This document shows, in pieces, positions 41,025-48,602 of a stretch of 48,602 bases of DNA. The DNA is from Spirochaetota bacterium. GTDB taxonomy: Bacteria > Spirochaetota > UBA4802 > JAFGJZ01. The DNA lies in the NCBI GenBank assembly GCA_029554345.1, contig JAKPJF010000163.1, positions 1 through 48,602 on the forward strand. Direction: 5' to 3'. Position 1 is the stretch's first letter; each line of letters opens with the position of its first letter. A program made the translations under genes and the position numbers. Under the pieces are notes generated by a model that saw only the letters and a list, made by a program, of their open reading frames with translations, did no database searches and had not been told where the DNA came from.

Positions 41025-41489
41025 ATGAACAGCAGTGATGACAAACTGAAACAATACCGGTTCATTTTCGGGCTGTCCGAAAATTATTCCAGAGATGAAC
41101 TCCGTTCCGCGTATGCAACACTTGCAAGACTCAATCATCCTGACAAAAATCCGGGCGCCGACTCTCTCGCCAAGATGGTGATCATTAATGAAGCTTATTC
41201 TTTTCTTAAAAATTCATTCTCTGAAACAACCGCCGCCGTTGAAGAAAAAACTGAAATTGATCCGTCATACACAATCTACAAAACTGGTTTTTCAATAATG
41301 AAACAGGCCTTTGATGAATATTTCGGTGAAACAAGACCGAAAATAAACGTCGGAAACAGAAAACTGCTCGCTGAGAGACTCCGAAACGCTAAAACCAGTT
41401 TTTCAGAGCTGGTTACAAACCACCCCAACAGCAACTGGACAAGCGACGCGATTGACAAGATTTTCAGCATCAACAAATGGCTTGATTAA
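41025..41489 (+). CDS. J-domain (DnaJ-like) protein
   Basis: A 154-residue protein with an N-terminal J domain (~10-70). The HPD triad is H38-P39-D40 in RLNHPDKNPGAD, preceded by the helix II SRDELRSAYATLARL. It should stimulate a DnaK-type Hsp70. The rest (~75-154) is helical with no zinc-finger or substrate domain, so it is a short, specialised J protein rather than full DnaJ. It has no Shine-Dalgarno sequence. tRNA-Gln follows 53 bases downstream. Confidence 0.85.
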   Translation: MNSSDDKLKQYRFIFGLSENYSRDELRSAYATLARLNHPDKNPGADSLAKMVIINEAYSFLKNSFSETTAAVEEKTEIDPSYTIYKTGFSIMKQAFDEYFGETRPKINVGNRKLLAERLRNAKTSFSELVTNHPNSNWTSDAIDKIFSINKWLD

Positions 41490-41542
41490 TTTGCAGGATA
41501 ATTCTTGACAAAGAATACCCCGTTCATAAATTGGTGGCAAAT

Positions 41543-41615
41543 TGCCCTGTGGTGTAATTGGCAACACATCTGATTCTGGATCAGAAATGTCTAGGTTCGA
41601 CCCCTAGCAGGGCAG
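41543..41615 (+). tRNA. tRNA-Gln (anticodon CTG)
   Basis: A standard class I tRNA: acceptor TGCCCTG/CAGGGCA with discriminator G, the D-loop GTGTAATTGGCAACAC, and anticodon stem TCTGA/TCAGA with the loop TTCTGGA (anticodon CTG, reads CAG). The T arm is CTAGGTTCGACCCCTAG. The weak first pair and G73 fit glutamine identity. The CCA end is not encoded. Confidence 0.97.
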
Positions 41616-41635
41616 ATAACTCAAAAAAATTGCTT

Positions 41636-41666
41636 AACAGGACGGCTCATTTTGAACCGTCCTGTT
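41636..41666. terminator. Rho-independent terminator after tRNA-Gln and metE
   Basis: CAGGACGG (41638-41645) pairs with CCGTCCTG (41657-41664), extended by A/T pairs at both ends, with a T-rich run on the plus strand (TGTTTTGTTTAT). It ends the tRNA-Gln transcript. On the minus strand it lies just after metE, with a T run (from the A tract at 41623-41629) some bases further on. Confidence 0.85.
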
Positions 41667-41670
41667 TTGT

Positions 41671-43932
41671 TTATAGCGTTTTTCTGATTTCCATAACAGC
41701 ATCTACCATGTTTTTCAGACTCGGTTTGACCTCTTCCCATTTGCGCGTCTTGAGACCGCAATCCGGATTTATCCAGAGCCTTTCTGCAGGGATCACTTTT
41801 ATGAGCATTTTTATCTGCTGTTCAAGCTCCTCCCTTAAAGGAATTCGCGGAGAATGAATATCATAAACTCCGGGACCGATTTCGTTCTTGTATCCTCTTT
41901 CCGCAAAAACATTCAGGAGCTTGTTTCCGCTTCTTGAAGTCTCAATCGTAATTACGTCGGCATCCATTTTTTCAAGAGTACCGATTATGCTGTTGAAATC
42001 GCTATAGCACATATGCGTGTGAATCTGCGTTTCTTTTTCAGCAGAACTGACAGCACGCTTAAACGATTCAACCGCCCACTTTTCGTAAAGACTTACTTTT
42101 TCTTTTCTAAGAGGATAGCCTTCCTTAAAAGCAGCTTCATCAACCTGAATAATTTTAATTCCGGCAGACTGAAGATCAGAAACTTCCCTGCATATTGCTG
42201 AAGCTATCTGAGAGCAAACAGCTGAACGATCAATATCATTCCGCACGAATGACCAGTTTAATATCGTGACCGGACCGGTAAGCATTCCTTTCATTACTTT
42301 TTTGGTACAGCTCTGCGCATACGAAATAATATCCACAGTCATGGATCTTGGTCTTGATACGTTTCCGTAAATTACCGGTGGTTTTACGCATCTGCTTCCA
42401 TAACTCTGAACCCATCCGTTTTGCGTAAAAACAAAACCTTCCATCTGTTCACCGAAATACTCAACCATATCATTACGCTCAGGTTCACCGTGAACAAGAA
42501 CATCAAGTCCGGCTTCTTCCTGAAATTTTACGCATTCAGAAATATAATTTTTTATTCCTTCTTCATAGTCTTTCTGAGAGATTCTCTTTGCTTTATAATC
42601 ATTTCTCAGTTTTCTGATTTCAGCGGTCTGAGGAAAGCTTCCTATAGTTGTTGTTGGAAGAACCGGCAGATTAAGAATTTTTTTCTGCGCTGATATTCTT
42701 TCATCAAAAGTAAAGGATCTTTCACCTTTGCCTTTATTCGATTCTGTACTTAAAGTATTTTTAAGAAACTCAATTTTTGATTTTAAAATGTCACCGTTTG
42801 TTTTCAGCTTCAATATAGATGAATCCGAGTCAGGATAATCAAAAATAGATGCAGTATCTGATACTTCTCTAAGCTTTTCTTTAGCGAATGACATCCATTC
42901 TTTAATATGCGAATCAAGCTTTTCTTCATACTCAAGAGAATACGGAACATGAAGAAGAGAACAGCTTGTTGAAACTATTATATTTTCTTTCGGAACATAT
43001 TTTTCAATTTCTTTCAGCAAAAGATAATTATGAGAATAATCCGATTTCCAGATATTACGTCCGTCAATAATACCGGCAATGAGTATTTTTCCGTTCAAAT
43101 CGCTGAGACAGTTTAGATTTTCTTTTCCGTAAACAAAATCAAGACCAATCGCATATAAAGGAACATCCTTCAAAACCGCAACAGTTTCTGATGCGTGATC
43201 AAAATAAGTTACAAGAATTATTTTAACATTCGCGCAAACAGAATTAATATCCTGATAAGTCTGTTTAATCAAAGACAAAAATTCCTGTGAAGGATCTTTT
43301 ACTGAAAGAGGTTCATCAAACTGAAGAAATACTTCTTCATCAAGCTCTGAAAGTTTTATTATAAGCTCTTTGTAAAGAGGAATAATCTTTTCGAGCAGTT
43401 TGAAATTATCACTACCATCCGTAGTCTTTGCCAGACCAAGAAAACTCAAAGGTCCGATGATATTGATTTTTGTTTTGATTCCGGCTGATTTGGCTTCCGT
43501 ATACTCGGAAATGATTTTTTGCGGATTGAGGCGGAAGACAGTCTCTGCCGAAAGCTCCGGAACGATGTAGTGGTAGTTTGTATTGAGCCACTTAGTCATT
43601 TCCATAGCTGTAGAACTTTCGTTCCCTCTTGCCATAGCAAAATATCTTTCGAGAGAGCTTGAAATGCCGGCAAACCGTTCAGGAACAGCATTCAGCATAA
43701 CGCACATGTCGAGCATCTGGTCATAATAGCTGAAATCATTACTGCTGATAAAATCGATTCCGGCATCTTTCTGATAATTCCAATGCCGTTTTCTGAGCTG
43801 TGAAGCAATTGCCTCGAGTGAAGAGAATTCGGTTTTTTTATCCCAGAATTCTTCCAGAGCTTTTTTAAGCTCGCGTTTTTCTCCAATGCGCGGGAATCCC
43901 GTCACAAAGGATTTAATCCTTTTAGTCTGCAT
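41671..43932 (-). CDS. metE: Cobalamin-independent methionine synthase MetE
   Basis: A 753-residue zinc enzyme that transfers the methyl group from 5-methyl-tetrahydropteroyl-polyglutamate to homocysteine. The N-terminal opening TGFPRIGEKRELKKALE and the C-terminal block LPTTTIGSFPQT mark the two barrels. Zinc ligands are H and C of HTHMCYSDF (~640) and the late C of NPDCGLKTR (~723). Length matches the family. I chose ATG 43932, with AGGAGG upstream; a longer reading passes through that site. A cobalamin riboswitch lies before it, so it should be repressed when B12 is present, which implies that a B12-dependent MetH exists elsewhere in the genome. Confidence 0.97.
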   Translation of the reverse strand: MQTKRIKSFVTGFPRIGEKRELKKALEEFWDKKTEFSSLEAIASQLRKRHWNYQKDAGIDFISSNDFSYYDQMLDMCVMLNAVPERFAGISSSLERYFAMARGNESSTAMEMTKWLNTNYHYIVPELSAETVFRLNPQKIISEYTEAKSAGIKTKINIIGPLSFLGLAKTTDGSDNFKLLEKIIPLYKELIIKLSELDEEVFLQFDEPLSVKDPSQEFLSLIKQTYQDINSVCANVKIILVTYFDHASETVAVLKDVPLYAIGLDFVYGKENLNCLSDLNGKILIAGIIDGRNIWKSDYSHNYLLLKEIEKYVPKENIIVSTSCSLLHVPYSLEYEEKLDSHIKEWMSFAKEKLREVSDTASIFDYPDSDSSILKLKTNGDILKSKIEFLKNTLSTESNKGKGERSFTFDERISAQKKILNLPVLPTTTIGSFPQTAEIRKLRNDYKAKRISQKDYEEGIKNYISECVKFQEEAGLDVLVHGEPERNDMVEYFGEQMEGFVFTQNGWVQSYGSRCVKPPVIYGNVSRPRSMTVDIISYAQSCTKKVMKGMLTGPVTILNWSFVRNDIDRSAVCSQIASAICREVSDLQSAGIKIIQVDEAAFKEGYPLRKEKVSLYEKWAVESFKRAVSSAEKETQIHTHMCYSDFNSIIGTLEKMDADVITIETSRSGNKLLNVFAERGYKNEIGPGVYDIHSPRIPLREELEQQIKMLIKVIPAERLWINPDCGLKTRKWEEVKPSLKNMVDAVMEIRKTL

Positions 43933-43960
43933 CTTTCCTCCTTTTTGCTGACGCGACAAA

Positions 43961-44060
43961 AACTTGGCAATTGTATGGTAATCGGACTCCGGGGTTAATC
44001 CCCGTTACCGTAGCGCGACTGTGTCCGGTTCTCACGGACTTCCCCATTGCTACAATTGTT
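43961..44060 (-). promoter_or_regulatory. Cobalamin (B12) riboswitch upstream of metE
   Basis: Read on the minus strand, the 194-base leader between the VIT-protein stop and metE holds the cobalamin-aptamer core: ATGGGGAAGTCCGTGAGAAC, then CGGACACAGTCGCGCTACGG, corresponding to the conserved GGGAA-x-x-x-GGTG-x-x-A-x-x-CC core and the CGC-x-ACTG-like junction. The later AGTCCGATTACC matches the AGxC-x-GA-x-ACC element. The aptamer is enclosed by CAATTGT (44058-44052 region) pairing with 43968-43974. A second small stem TTTTTG/CAAAAA lies directly before the GGAGG ribosome site, so control may act on translation. Confidence 0.92.
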
Positions 44061-44126
44061 AAGTCAATCAGAGATGCGCCGCATTCTTTGTCCAGCAATA
44101 ATCCGGGAGAAGACAGCGCGTTAAGA

Positions 44127-47042
44127 TTACTGCTCTAATCTTCTCCGTTTAAGTTTCATCAGACCAAGAACAATAACAAGAACAGAAATTAGGGCTAAAG
44201 CTCCCGGTTCAGGAGAATTATACGTTTCGGCATACTCATTATCAAGAATTTCTTTTTCTTTATTTTCGAGTTCCTTCCATTGAGTATCATTTTCAACCAC
44301 AATGTAAGAAGTGCTTGAAGTGATAATTCCGGATTTTCTTGAACTTTCAATAAGACTTTTGAAAACTTCTCCGTCAGAATTTCCTTTTATTTTATCTTCG
44401 CAATAAAGATCGAATGCTGTTTTTATTATTCCTTCTGCTTTTTCAGCATATAATTTACGGAAATTTCCTTTTGTATCAGTATAGGAAATAGAATCTAATG
44501 CATTTTTTTCAGCGAAATATATTATTGAATCATCACCTGGAAAGACTGAACTCACTCCATTTCCGAATAATACATGGCGAACTCCCTTAGATGATTTCTC
44601 GATTTCAGAAATAAAGATCATTCCATTGGATGTGAGATAAAAACCTTTTGCATCAGGCTGAAGCATGGCTGAAATGCTTTCATACTCCGATAAAATTTCT
44701 TCAGTTGAGGGAGTAACTATCGCAAAAACCGGGTATTCGCTTTCTGATAAATCATATCTGGATGAAATCGTATGAACTGCTTTTTTATAAAAGAAACCTC
44801 CTCTTTTTCCATTTTTAGTAAATGATTCTTTTTCTTTTATTTCATCTTTCAAACTGCTGACTGAAAGTTGTTTTCCTTCATTTACAATGTAATTAACAAA
44901 ACAGATACTTGCGGATTCAATTTCCGGGTTAATCCTTTTAACATAATCAGCCGTCGAAATAATATCATGTTTAGTTATGGTTGAATCTTTTGATATATCC
45001 GCAATTATATAAAGAACAGGTTTGCGGTTTTTAATTTTGATATTTTTCGCAATTGATTCCGGAATATAAAATACAGACCCGTAATCGTTTTCAGTTTTAA
45101 GAAGTTTAGATTCTGATGTTGAGTTTAATTTGACCGTTTCTTCCTGCAAAAAATGATTATCTGAAGTTCCCGTCTGGCATAGAAATTTAATCTTCGAAAA
45201 TGAACCTTTTGGGCAGATAAATTCTAATATACACTCTCTTTTTTCATTCTCCCGAAAAGGAAAAACATCAAATCTCAATTCATTATCAGAAAGATAATAA
45301 ATTACTGCCGGATCCTGTGCGCGTCTTTTAATTTCATTAAAGACCCAGACGGCACTTGTCTTTTCATAAATTCTTCCCTGTTCGAATTTATCTCCGATTT
45401 TAAGTTTAAGTCCTGACACAAAAACACCGTCCGGAATTATAATTTTTCCGCGAAAACCGTCATTGCGGGATGCTCCTGTTAATTCTTTCATTTTTATTTT
45501 TACTGAATGTTTTTCAGTACTTCCTTCAACAGAAGAAAATACTTCATCTACGGATTCTATTAAAGCATCAGAAAGTATTTTCTCTTTGTTAACAATCAAG
45601 GAATCCCTGACATTATACGCACGGCTTCCGAAAACAGCAAAATCGGTTATTCCCTTTATATTTTCTAAAACATTGTAAGCAGAATCTCCGTAAAAAACTT
45701 CGAACATTTCATCCATTCTGTTTTGAGGCAGAGTTTTTTTTGAAACCTGTACCGCAATTGAAGAAAGAACAGGAAGCCCTTTACCTGTTTTATCCCGGTA
45801 CATATTTGATAATGAATCCTTTACCATAAACAAAGGATACTTCAATTCTTCATCCGACTTTTCGTTCAGAACATATTGAGAAGCATTCTGAAGAACTTTA
45901 TATTCAATATATTTTTTTGCCGCATAAAACGACGGCAGAACAAGAATTAAACCAGTCACAAGAGCAGTGGCCTTCATTTTTCCAAATACTTGAGAATATA
46001 AACGGAAGTCTTTAGTTAATTTTGAGATATGAATTATGAGAAGAAATGACGGAGCAAGTATAACAATTCCTATTCCGAACAAAAGAATTAGAAGAAAAGA
46101 AAATGGAATGGCAGGAGCAAGTATTATAAAGAAATACACTACAAACGGAAGAAGAGCAACTCTTACTGCAGATAAACAGATGTTGAATTTTTTATTTGCA
46201 GTTTCAGGAATTGAAACTGCTAACGCGTTAATGAATGTCAGCAGATATATTCCGGGATATTGAAAATTGCCGGGAAAAGGAATTATTAGATTCAACAGAA
46301 GTCCGGCAAACGGCAGAAAGAATCCTGCAACTATTCCTACAATGATATTTCTTTGCAGTTTGTACTTTTCTGTCTTCATTACTACAAATGAAAAAATACG
46401 CACGAAAACAATTAATGAAGAAAGTGAACACACACAGAATATAAAAAAGAAACTTATGCCTATCAGTTTAGAAAACGAAGAATAAAATATTCCGAAAAAT
46501 GCCGAAAGAACTCCTAAAACTCCAAACCAGAACAAAGGGAAAAGAATTCCGGATATCGATACGACAACAATTTCCTTAACCGAACTTTTTTCTATTCTCC
46601 ACATCGATACTGACAACAGGGGAAAAATTACGGCAGAAGCCATACATGCAAACTGAAGATATAACAGATGCTCTTCAATTATAAGTTTGGAAGAAACTCT
46701 GCCTATTATCTCATAAATCTCAAGATAATAGAACGCCATAAAAGTACAGGCTGATAATAAAAGTAATACGTTTAAAGCAACCGGAACATAAGATTTTCTC
46801 TCTTTCTTTAATACTGATTCTCTGAAAATAATTGAAGCAAACAGAAACGGCAGAAACTGCAAAAGAAAACTTACAACAATAACTTTGACATTTAAACTAG
46901 AGAATTCATTTTTTGATGACACATAAAATGAATTTGCATTTACTGCAAAAAGGAATAATTGCGGAAGTAAAAGAAATACTGCCGCAAACAATTTTCCCGA
47001 AATAAATCTTTTTAAATCAATCAATGATATATTCTTTTTCAT
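44127..47042 (-). CDS. PEP-CTERM membrane protein with VIT domain, dedicated exosortase substrate
   Basis: A 971-residue envelope protein. Residues ~15-375 hold about ten hydrophobic helices. Residues ~510-612 resemble a VIT domain (SGLKLKIGDKFEQGRIYEKT, then IKRRAQDPAVIYYL, NELRFDVFPF). A worn von Willebrand-A-like region follows (~674-880; the MIDAS reads D682-I-S-K-D). The C-terminus is a sorting signal: SPEP (944-946 is PEP), a hydrophobic helix (947-961), then KLKRRR. This matches the PEP-CTERM/MSEP-CTERM plan. The exosortase gene lies directly upstream and overlaps it by 26 bases. In Bacteroidota-type XrtK/XrtN systems, exosortase and one such large VIT protein also occur as a pair. Confidence 0.85.
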   Translation of the reverse strand: MKKNISLIDLKRFISGKLFAAVFLLLPQLFLFAVNANSFYVSSKNEFSSLNVKVIVVSFLLQFLPFLFASIIFRESVLKKERKSYVPVALNVLLLLSACTFMAFYYLEIYEIIGRVSSKLIIEEHLLYLQFACMASAVIFPLLSVSMWRIEKSSVKEIVVVSISGILFPLFWFGVLGVLSAFFGIFYSSFSKLIGISFFFIFCVCSLSSLIVFVRIFSFVVMKTEKYKLQRNIIVGIVAGFFLPFAGLLLNLIIPFPGNFQYPGIYLLTFINALAVSIPETANKKFNICLSAVRVALLPFVVYFFIILAPAIPFSFLLILLFGIGIVILAPSFLLIIHISKLTKDFRLYSQVFGKMKATALVTGLILVLPSFYAAKKYIEYKVLQNASQYVLNEKSDEELKYPLFMVKDSLSNMYRDKTGKGLPVLSSIAVQVSKKTLPQNRMDEMFEVFYGDSAYNVLENIKGITDFAVFGSRAYNVRDSLIVNKEKILSDALIESVDEVFSSVEGSTEKHSVKIKMKELTGASRNDGFRGKIIIPDGVFVSGLKLKIGDKFEQGRIYEKTSAVWVFNEIKRRAQDPAVIYYLSDNELRFDVFPFRENEKRECILEFICPKGSFSKIKFLCQTGTSDNHFLQEETVKLNSTSESKLLKTENDYGSVFYIPESIAKNIKIKNRKPVLYIIADISKDSTITKHDIISTADYVKRINPEIESASICFVNYIVNEGKQLSVSSLKDEIKEKESFTKNGKRGGFFYKKAVHTISSRYDLSESEYPVFAIVTPSTEEILSEYESISAMLQPDAKGFYLTSNGMIFISEIEKSSKGVRHVLFGNGVSSVFPGDDSIIYFAEKNALDSISYTDTKGNFRKLYAEKAEGIIKTAFDLYCEDKIKGNSDGEVFKSLIESSRKSGIITSSTSYIVVENDTQWKELENKEKEILDNEYAETYNSPEPGALALISVLVIVLGLMKLKRRRLEQ

Positions 47043-47601
47043 TTGAAACTCTCCCGTATATTTTATAAATAAGAAGCAATGCCGGAATAAAAATCATCAT
47101 TCCGACAGACATGTGAATGATAGAGTGGAACGAACTGCTTATATACTTTCCGGCAAAAGACGAAGCGTATAATGCGGAAACGATTCGAATTGAATTTACT
47201 GCAATGCAGATGATCCATACAGGCAGAGCCAGAAGAATCTGGGATAAAACCGTTTCTATAAATGAAAGCTTTTTGAGTCTCAGATATAAGATCATGGTGA
47301 ATGCTATGACAAAGAAGCTGAAACCGCTGCACGAATCGACTAGACGAATTGTTCCTAAAGAAGTATGAATGACATTAAACCCGCCTTCTTCAGTCATCGG
47401 AGACATAAAATAAACCGAAGAAAGAATTCCTGACGGTACAAGAAACAGACTGCTAACAATGTCCGTATAAATTTTACCTATTGTATTAAGAGTAAAAAAT
47501 AAGGATATCGCCGATATAATTTTTCTGCTTTGGTAAAGATTTCTGATTATGCAAATAACTTTCCATAGAAAATTATCCAAGATAGAATTTTCCCCTCTCA
47601 T
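47017..47601 (-). CDS. Exosortase (small stand-alone, XrtK/XrtN-like)
   Basis: A 194-residue polytopic membrane cysteine peptidase of the exosortase/archaeosortase superfamily. The catalytic set is visible: C91 in LVDSCSGFSF, R139 in AVNSIRIVSALYAS (the N-x-x-R motif) and H163 in SIIHMSVGMMIF (H-x3-G). It cleaves PEP-CTERM-type signals at the inner membrane. At 194 residues it is the minimal form, without extra domains. ATG 47601 is supported by AGGAGG upstream; a longer reading crosses that site. The adjoining PEP-CTERM protein is the obvious substrate. Naming XrtK or XrtN would need a profile search. Confidence 0.88.
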   Translation of the reverse strand: MRGENSILDNFLWKVICIIRNLYQSRKIISAISLFFTLNTIGKIYTDIVSSLFLVPSGILSSVYFMSPMTEEGGFNVIHTSLGTIRLVDSCSGFSFFVIAFTMILYLRLKKLSFIETVLSQILLALPVWIICIAVNSIRIVSALYASSFAGKYISSSFHSIIHMSVGMMIFIPALLLIYKIYGRVSNEKEYIID

Positions 47602-47823
47602 TTCTCCTCCTGAAATTTTGCTGAAAATCAATTTCGGGATTAAAACAAAAGATTAGTGTGAAAAAACTATGAAAAGAGAGTGAAACGGCTATGAAGACTA
47701 TTGATGTTTCGTTAACAATTTTATGATTTTTTGAACTTGACTTGTCTATGCAAAAACAATTAAAAAAAATCTACGTACAATCATTAACTATTACATTATT
47801 TCTTAAAAGGAGATTATATACTA

Positions 47824-48447
47824 ATGTCAAAATACATCTGCCTTTTCTTGATTTTATTTACTCTATTCTCATGCTCTAACCGAGAAAAGAGCGATTCACA
47901 AAATAAAGACCTTTTTTCTAGAGCAGATTTATCCAAAACTGCATATTTAGATATTGAGTTTAATAATCCGGACGAATTGAGAAGCAGTGTTTACAAAAAA
48001 CTGCCTGATTTTAATGCTTTGGTTATTTCTGAATCATGGAGCAATAGGGGAAAATCCGATGAAAACGGCAATATGACGATTCTTCTGCCTTCAAAGAATT
48101 TTTTGACTATGATTGAATGGCTCAAAGAAGTGTATACTATTGATCATATTAATATGAGAGTCTCAGAGTTTGATGTTAACTCATATAAAAAAGATGCAGA
48201 GAAAAAGAATCTCATCGATAAGAATATTGTTTATTCGGAAATATATTTAAATGTTACTAAAAACAAAAATTTAGTTGGATATTTCATTACAGGATGCGAA
48301 AGTGCTAAAACCGCTCTTGGATACAGTTTGCAGACAATAGTCCCGGTAATTATTTTTCTCCTTCCATATGCATTATTCATTATAAGTATTATTCTGATAA
48401 TCAAATTAATTGTACGGAAACAGAAAAGAAAAAATCAAAGTAAATGA
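47824..48447 (+). CDS. Lipoprotein with C-terminal membrane helix, unknown function
   Basis: A 207-residue protein. MSKYICLFLILFTLFSC is a lipoprotein signal, with Cys17 in a relaxed lipobox (LFSC). The middle is soluble and mixed alpha/beta. Residues ~170-200 (IVPVIIFLLPYALFIISIIL) form a single helix, followed by a basic KQKRKNQSK tail. Lipid anchor plus C-terminal helix with basic tail is an odd double attachment. No family is recognised. A GGAG lies 11 bases before the ATG. The gene is divergent from the exosortase operon across 220 bases. Confidence 0.72.
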   Translation: MSKYICLFLILFTLFSCSNREKSDSQNKDLFSRADLSKTAYLDIEFNNPDELRSSVYKKLPDFNALVISESWSNRGKSDENGNMTILLPSKNFLTMIEWLKEVYTIDHINMRVSEFDVNSYKKDAEKKNLIDKNIVYSEIYLNVTKNKNLVGYFITGCESAKTALGYSLQTIVPVIIFLLPYALFIISIILIIKLIVRKQKRKNQSK

Positions 48448-48481
48448 ATTATTAAAGCGGCATCACTGCTGTCCCATTGTT

Positions 48482-48602
48482 TTAGCTCCATATACATCCT
48501 TGAATTTCACAATTCAATTCCTTGTCTGATAAGGGTCGATGCTTAACCGGGCAAATAAGATCACGCAATGATTTTCCGGAAAACATATTCTCTCTGATAA
48601 TG
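48482..48602 (-). CDS. Possible 3' end of a short Cys-containing protein (runs off the window)
   Basis: On the minus strand an open frame ends at TAA (48484-48482). It reads in from the window edge and includes MFSGKSLRDLICPVKHRPLS and then KELNCEIQGCIWS. The late C-x4-C-x-W resembles small zinc-binding tails. Being truncated by the window edge, it could equally be chance. The 34 bases before it (48448-48481) hold nothing else. Confidence 0.25.
   Translation of the reverse strand, partial: IIRENMFSGKSLRDLICPVKHRPLSDKELNCEIQGCIWS

Noticed and set aside
48500-48517. TTGAATT-N4-AATTCAA hairpin near the window end
   Set aside because: AT-only short stem without T tract; could be chance, and it overlaps the partial open frame.

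Overview
The window is most likely from a free-living or commensal spirochaete (Spirochaetota). The best evidence is two adjacent FlaA-type flagellar sheath proteins and an ~900-residue GreA with a long N-terminal extension, the form known from Borrelia and Treponema. Relaxed spirochaete-style lipoboxes and AT-rich spacers agree with this. LexA, MetE with a B12 riboswitch, and HisI argue against a strongly reduced host-restricted pathogen. The species cannot be named from sequence alone.

Layout. 1-5.7 kb: tRNA-Leu, a hotdog thioesterase, amtB-PII nitrogen genes, then a divergent pair (LPG-synthase-type flippase and a CDP-alcohol phosphatidyltransferase with an eroded nucleotidyltransferase-like N-terminus) and a TPR protein. 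5.7-9.4 kb: an orphan OppF-type ATPase, lipoprotein SppA, a Cys-cluster protein and a C45 autoproteolytic acyltransferase. 9.5-13.7 kb: a ferrous-iron operon, feoA-feoB-small Cys-rich membrane protein-outer-membrane barrel, behind an array of palindromic half-sites. 13.7-18.7 kb: DinB-like, isochorismatase-like and GNAT genes, a two-gene unit encoding a short flagellin-like protein plus a CesT/YbjN-like chaperone candidate, and a hybrid PAS histidine kinase. 18.7-24.9 kb: small genes, an HD hydrolase, an LEA14-like lipoprotein, and the minus-strand run iscR-like/nifU/nifS/hisI/gmhB-like, followed by a Phd/YefM antitoxin whose PIN toxin survives only as a 23-codon stub. 25-31.3 kb: a hairpin-rich spacer, greA, the flaA pair behind a consensus promoter, lexA with a palindromic operator, and two STAS proteins. 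31.4-38.6 kb: two exported proteins, hemolysin III, metY, an ATP-grasp/FMN alpha-hydroxy-acid dehydrogenase fusion, DedA and a possible 27-residue peptide. 38.6-48.6 kb: a membrane TPR/Mrr-like protein with a membrane partner, a J-domain protein, tRNA-Gln, metE under a cobalamin riboswitch, and an exosortase next to a single PEP-CTERM, VIT-domain membrane protein.

How the genes work together. Fe-S and iron handling form two units: FeoAB uptake, and IscR-like control of NifU/NifS. Methionine synthesis is represented by MetY (homocysteine supply) and MetE (B12-repressed methylation). Two local systems deserve most attention: the exosortase with its one VIT/PEP-CTERM substrate, and the flagellin-like protein with its chaperone candidate. 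Several genes lack a Shine-Dalgarno sequence and instead carry a promoter -35 element 34-36 bases before the start codon, which suggests leaderless transcripts.
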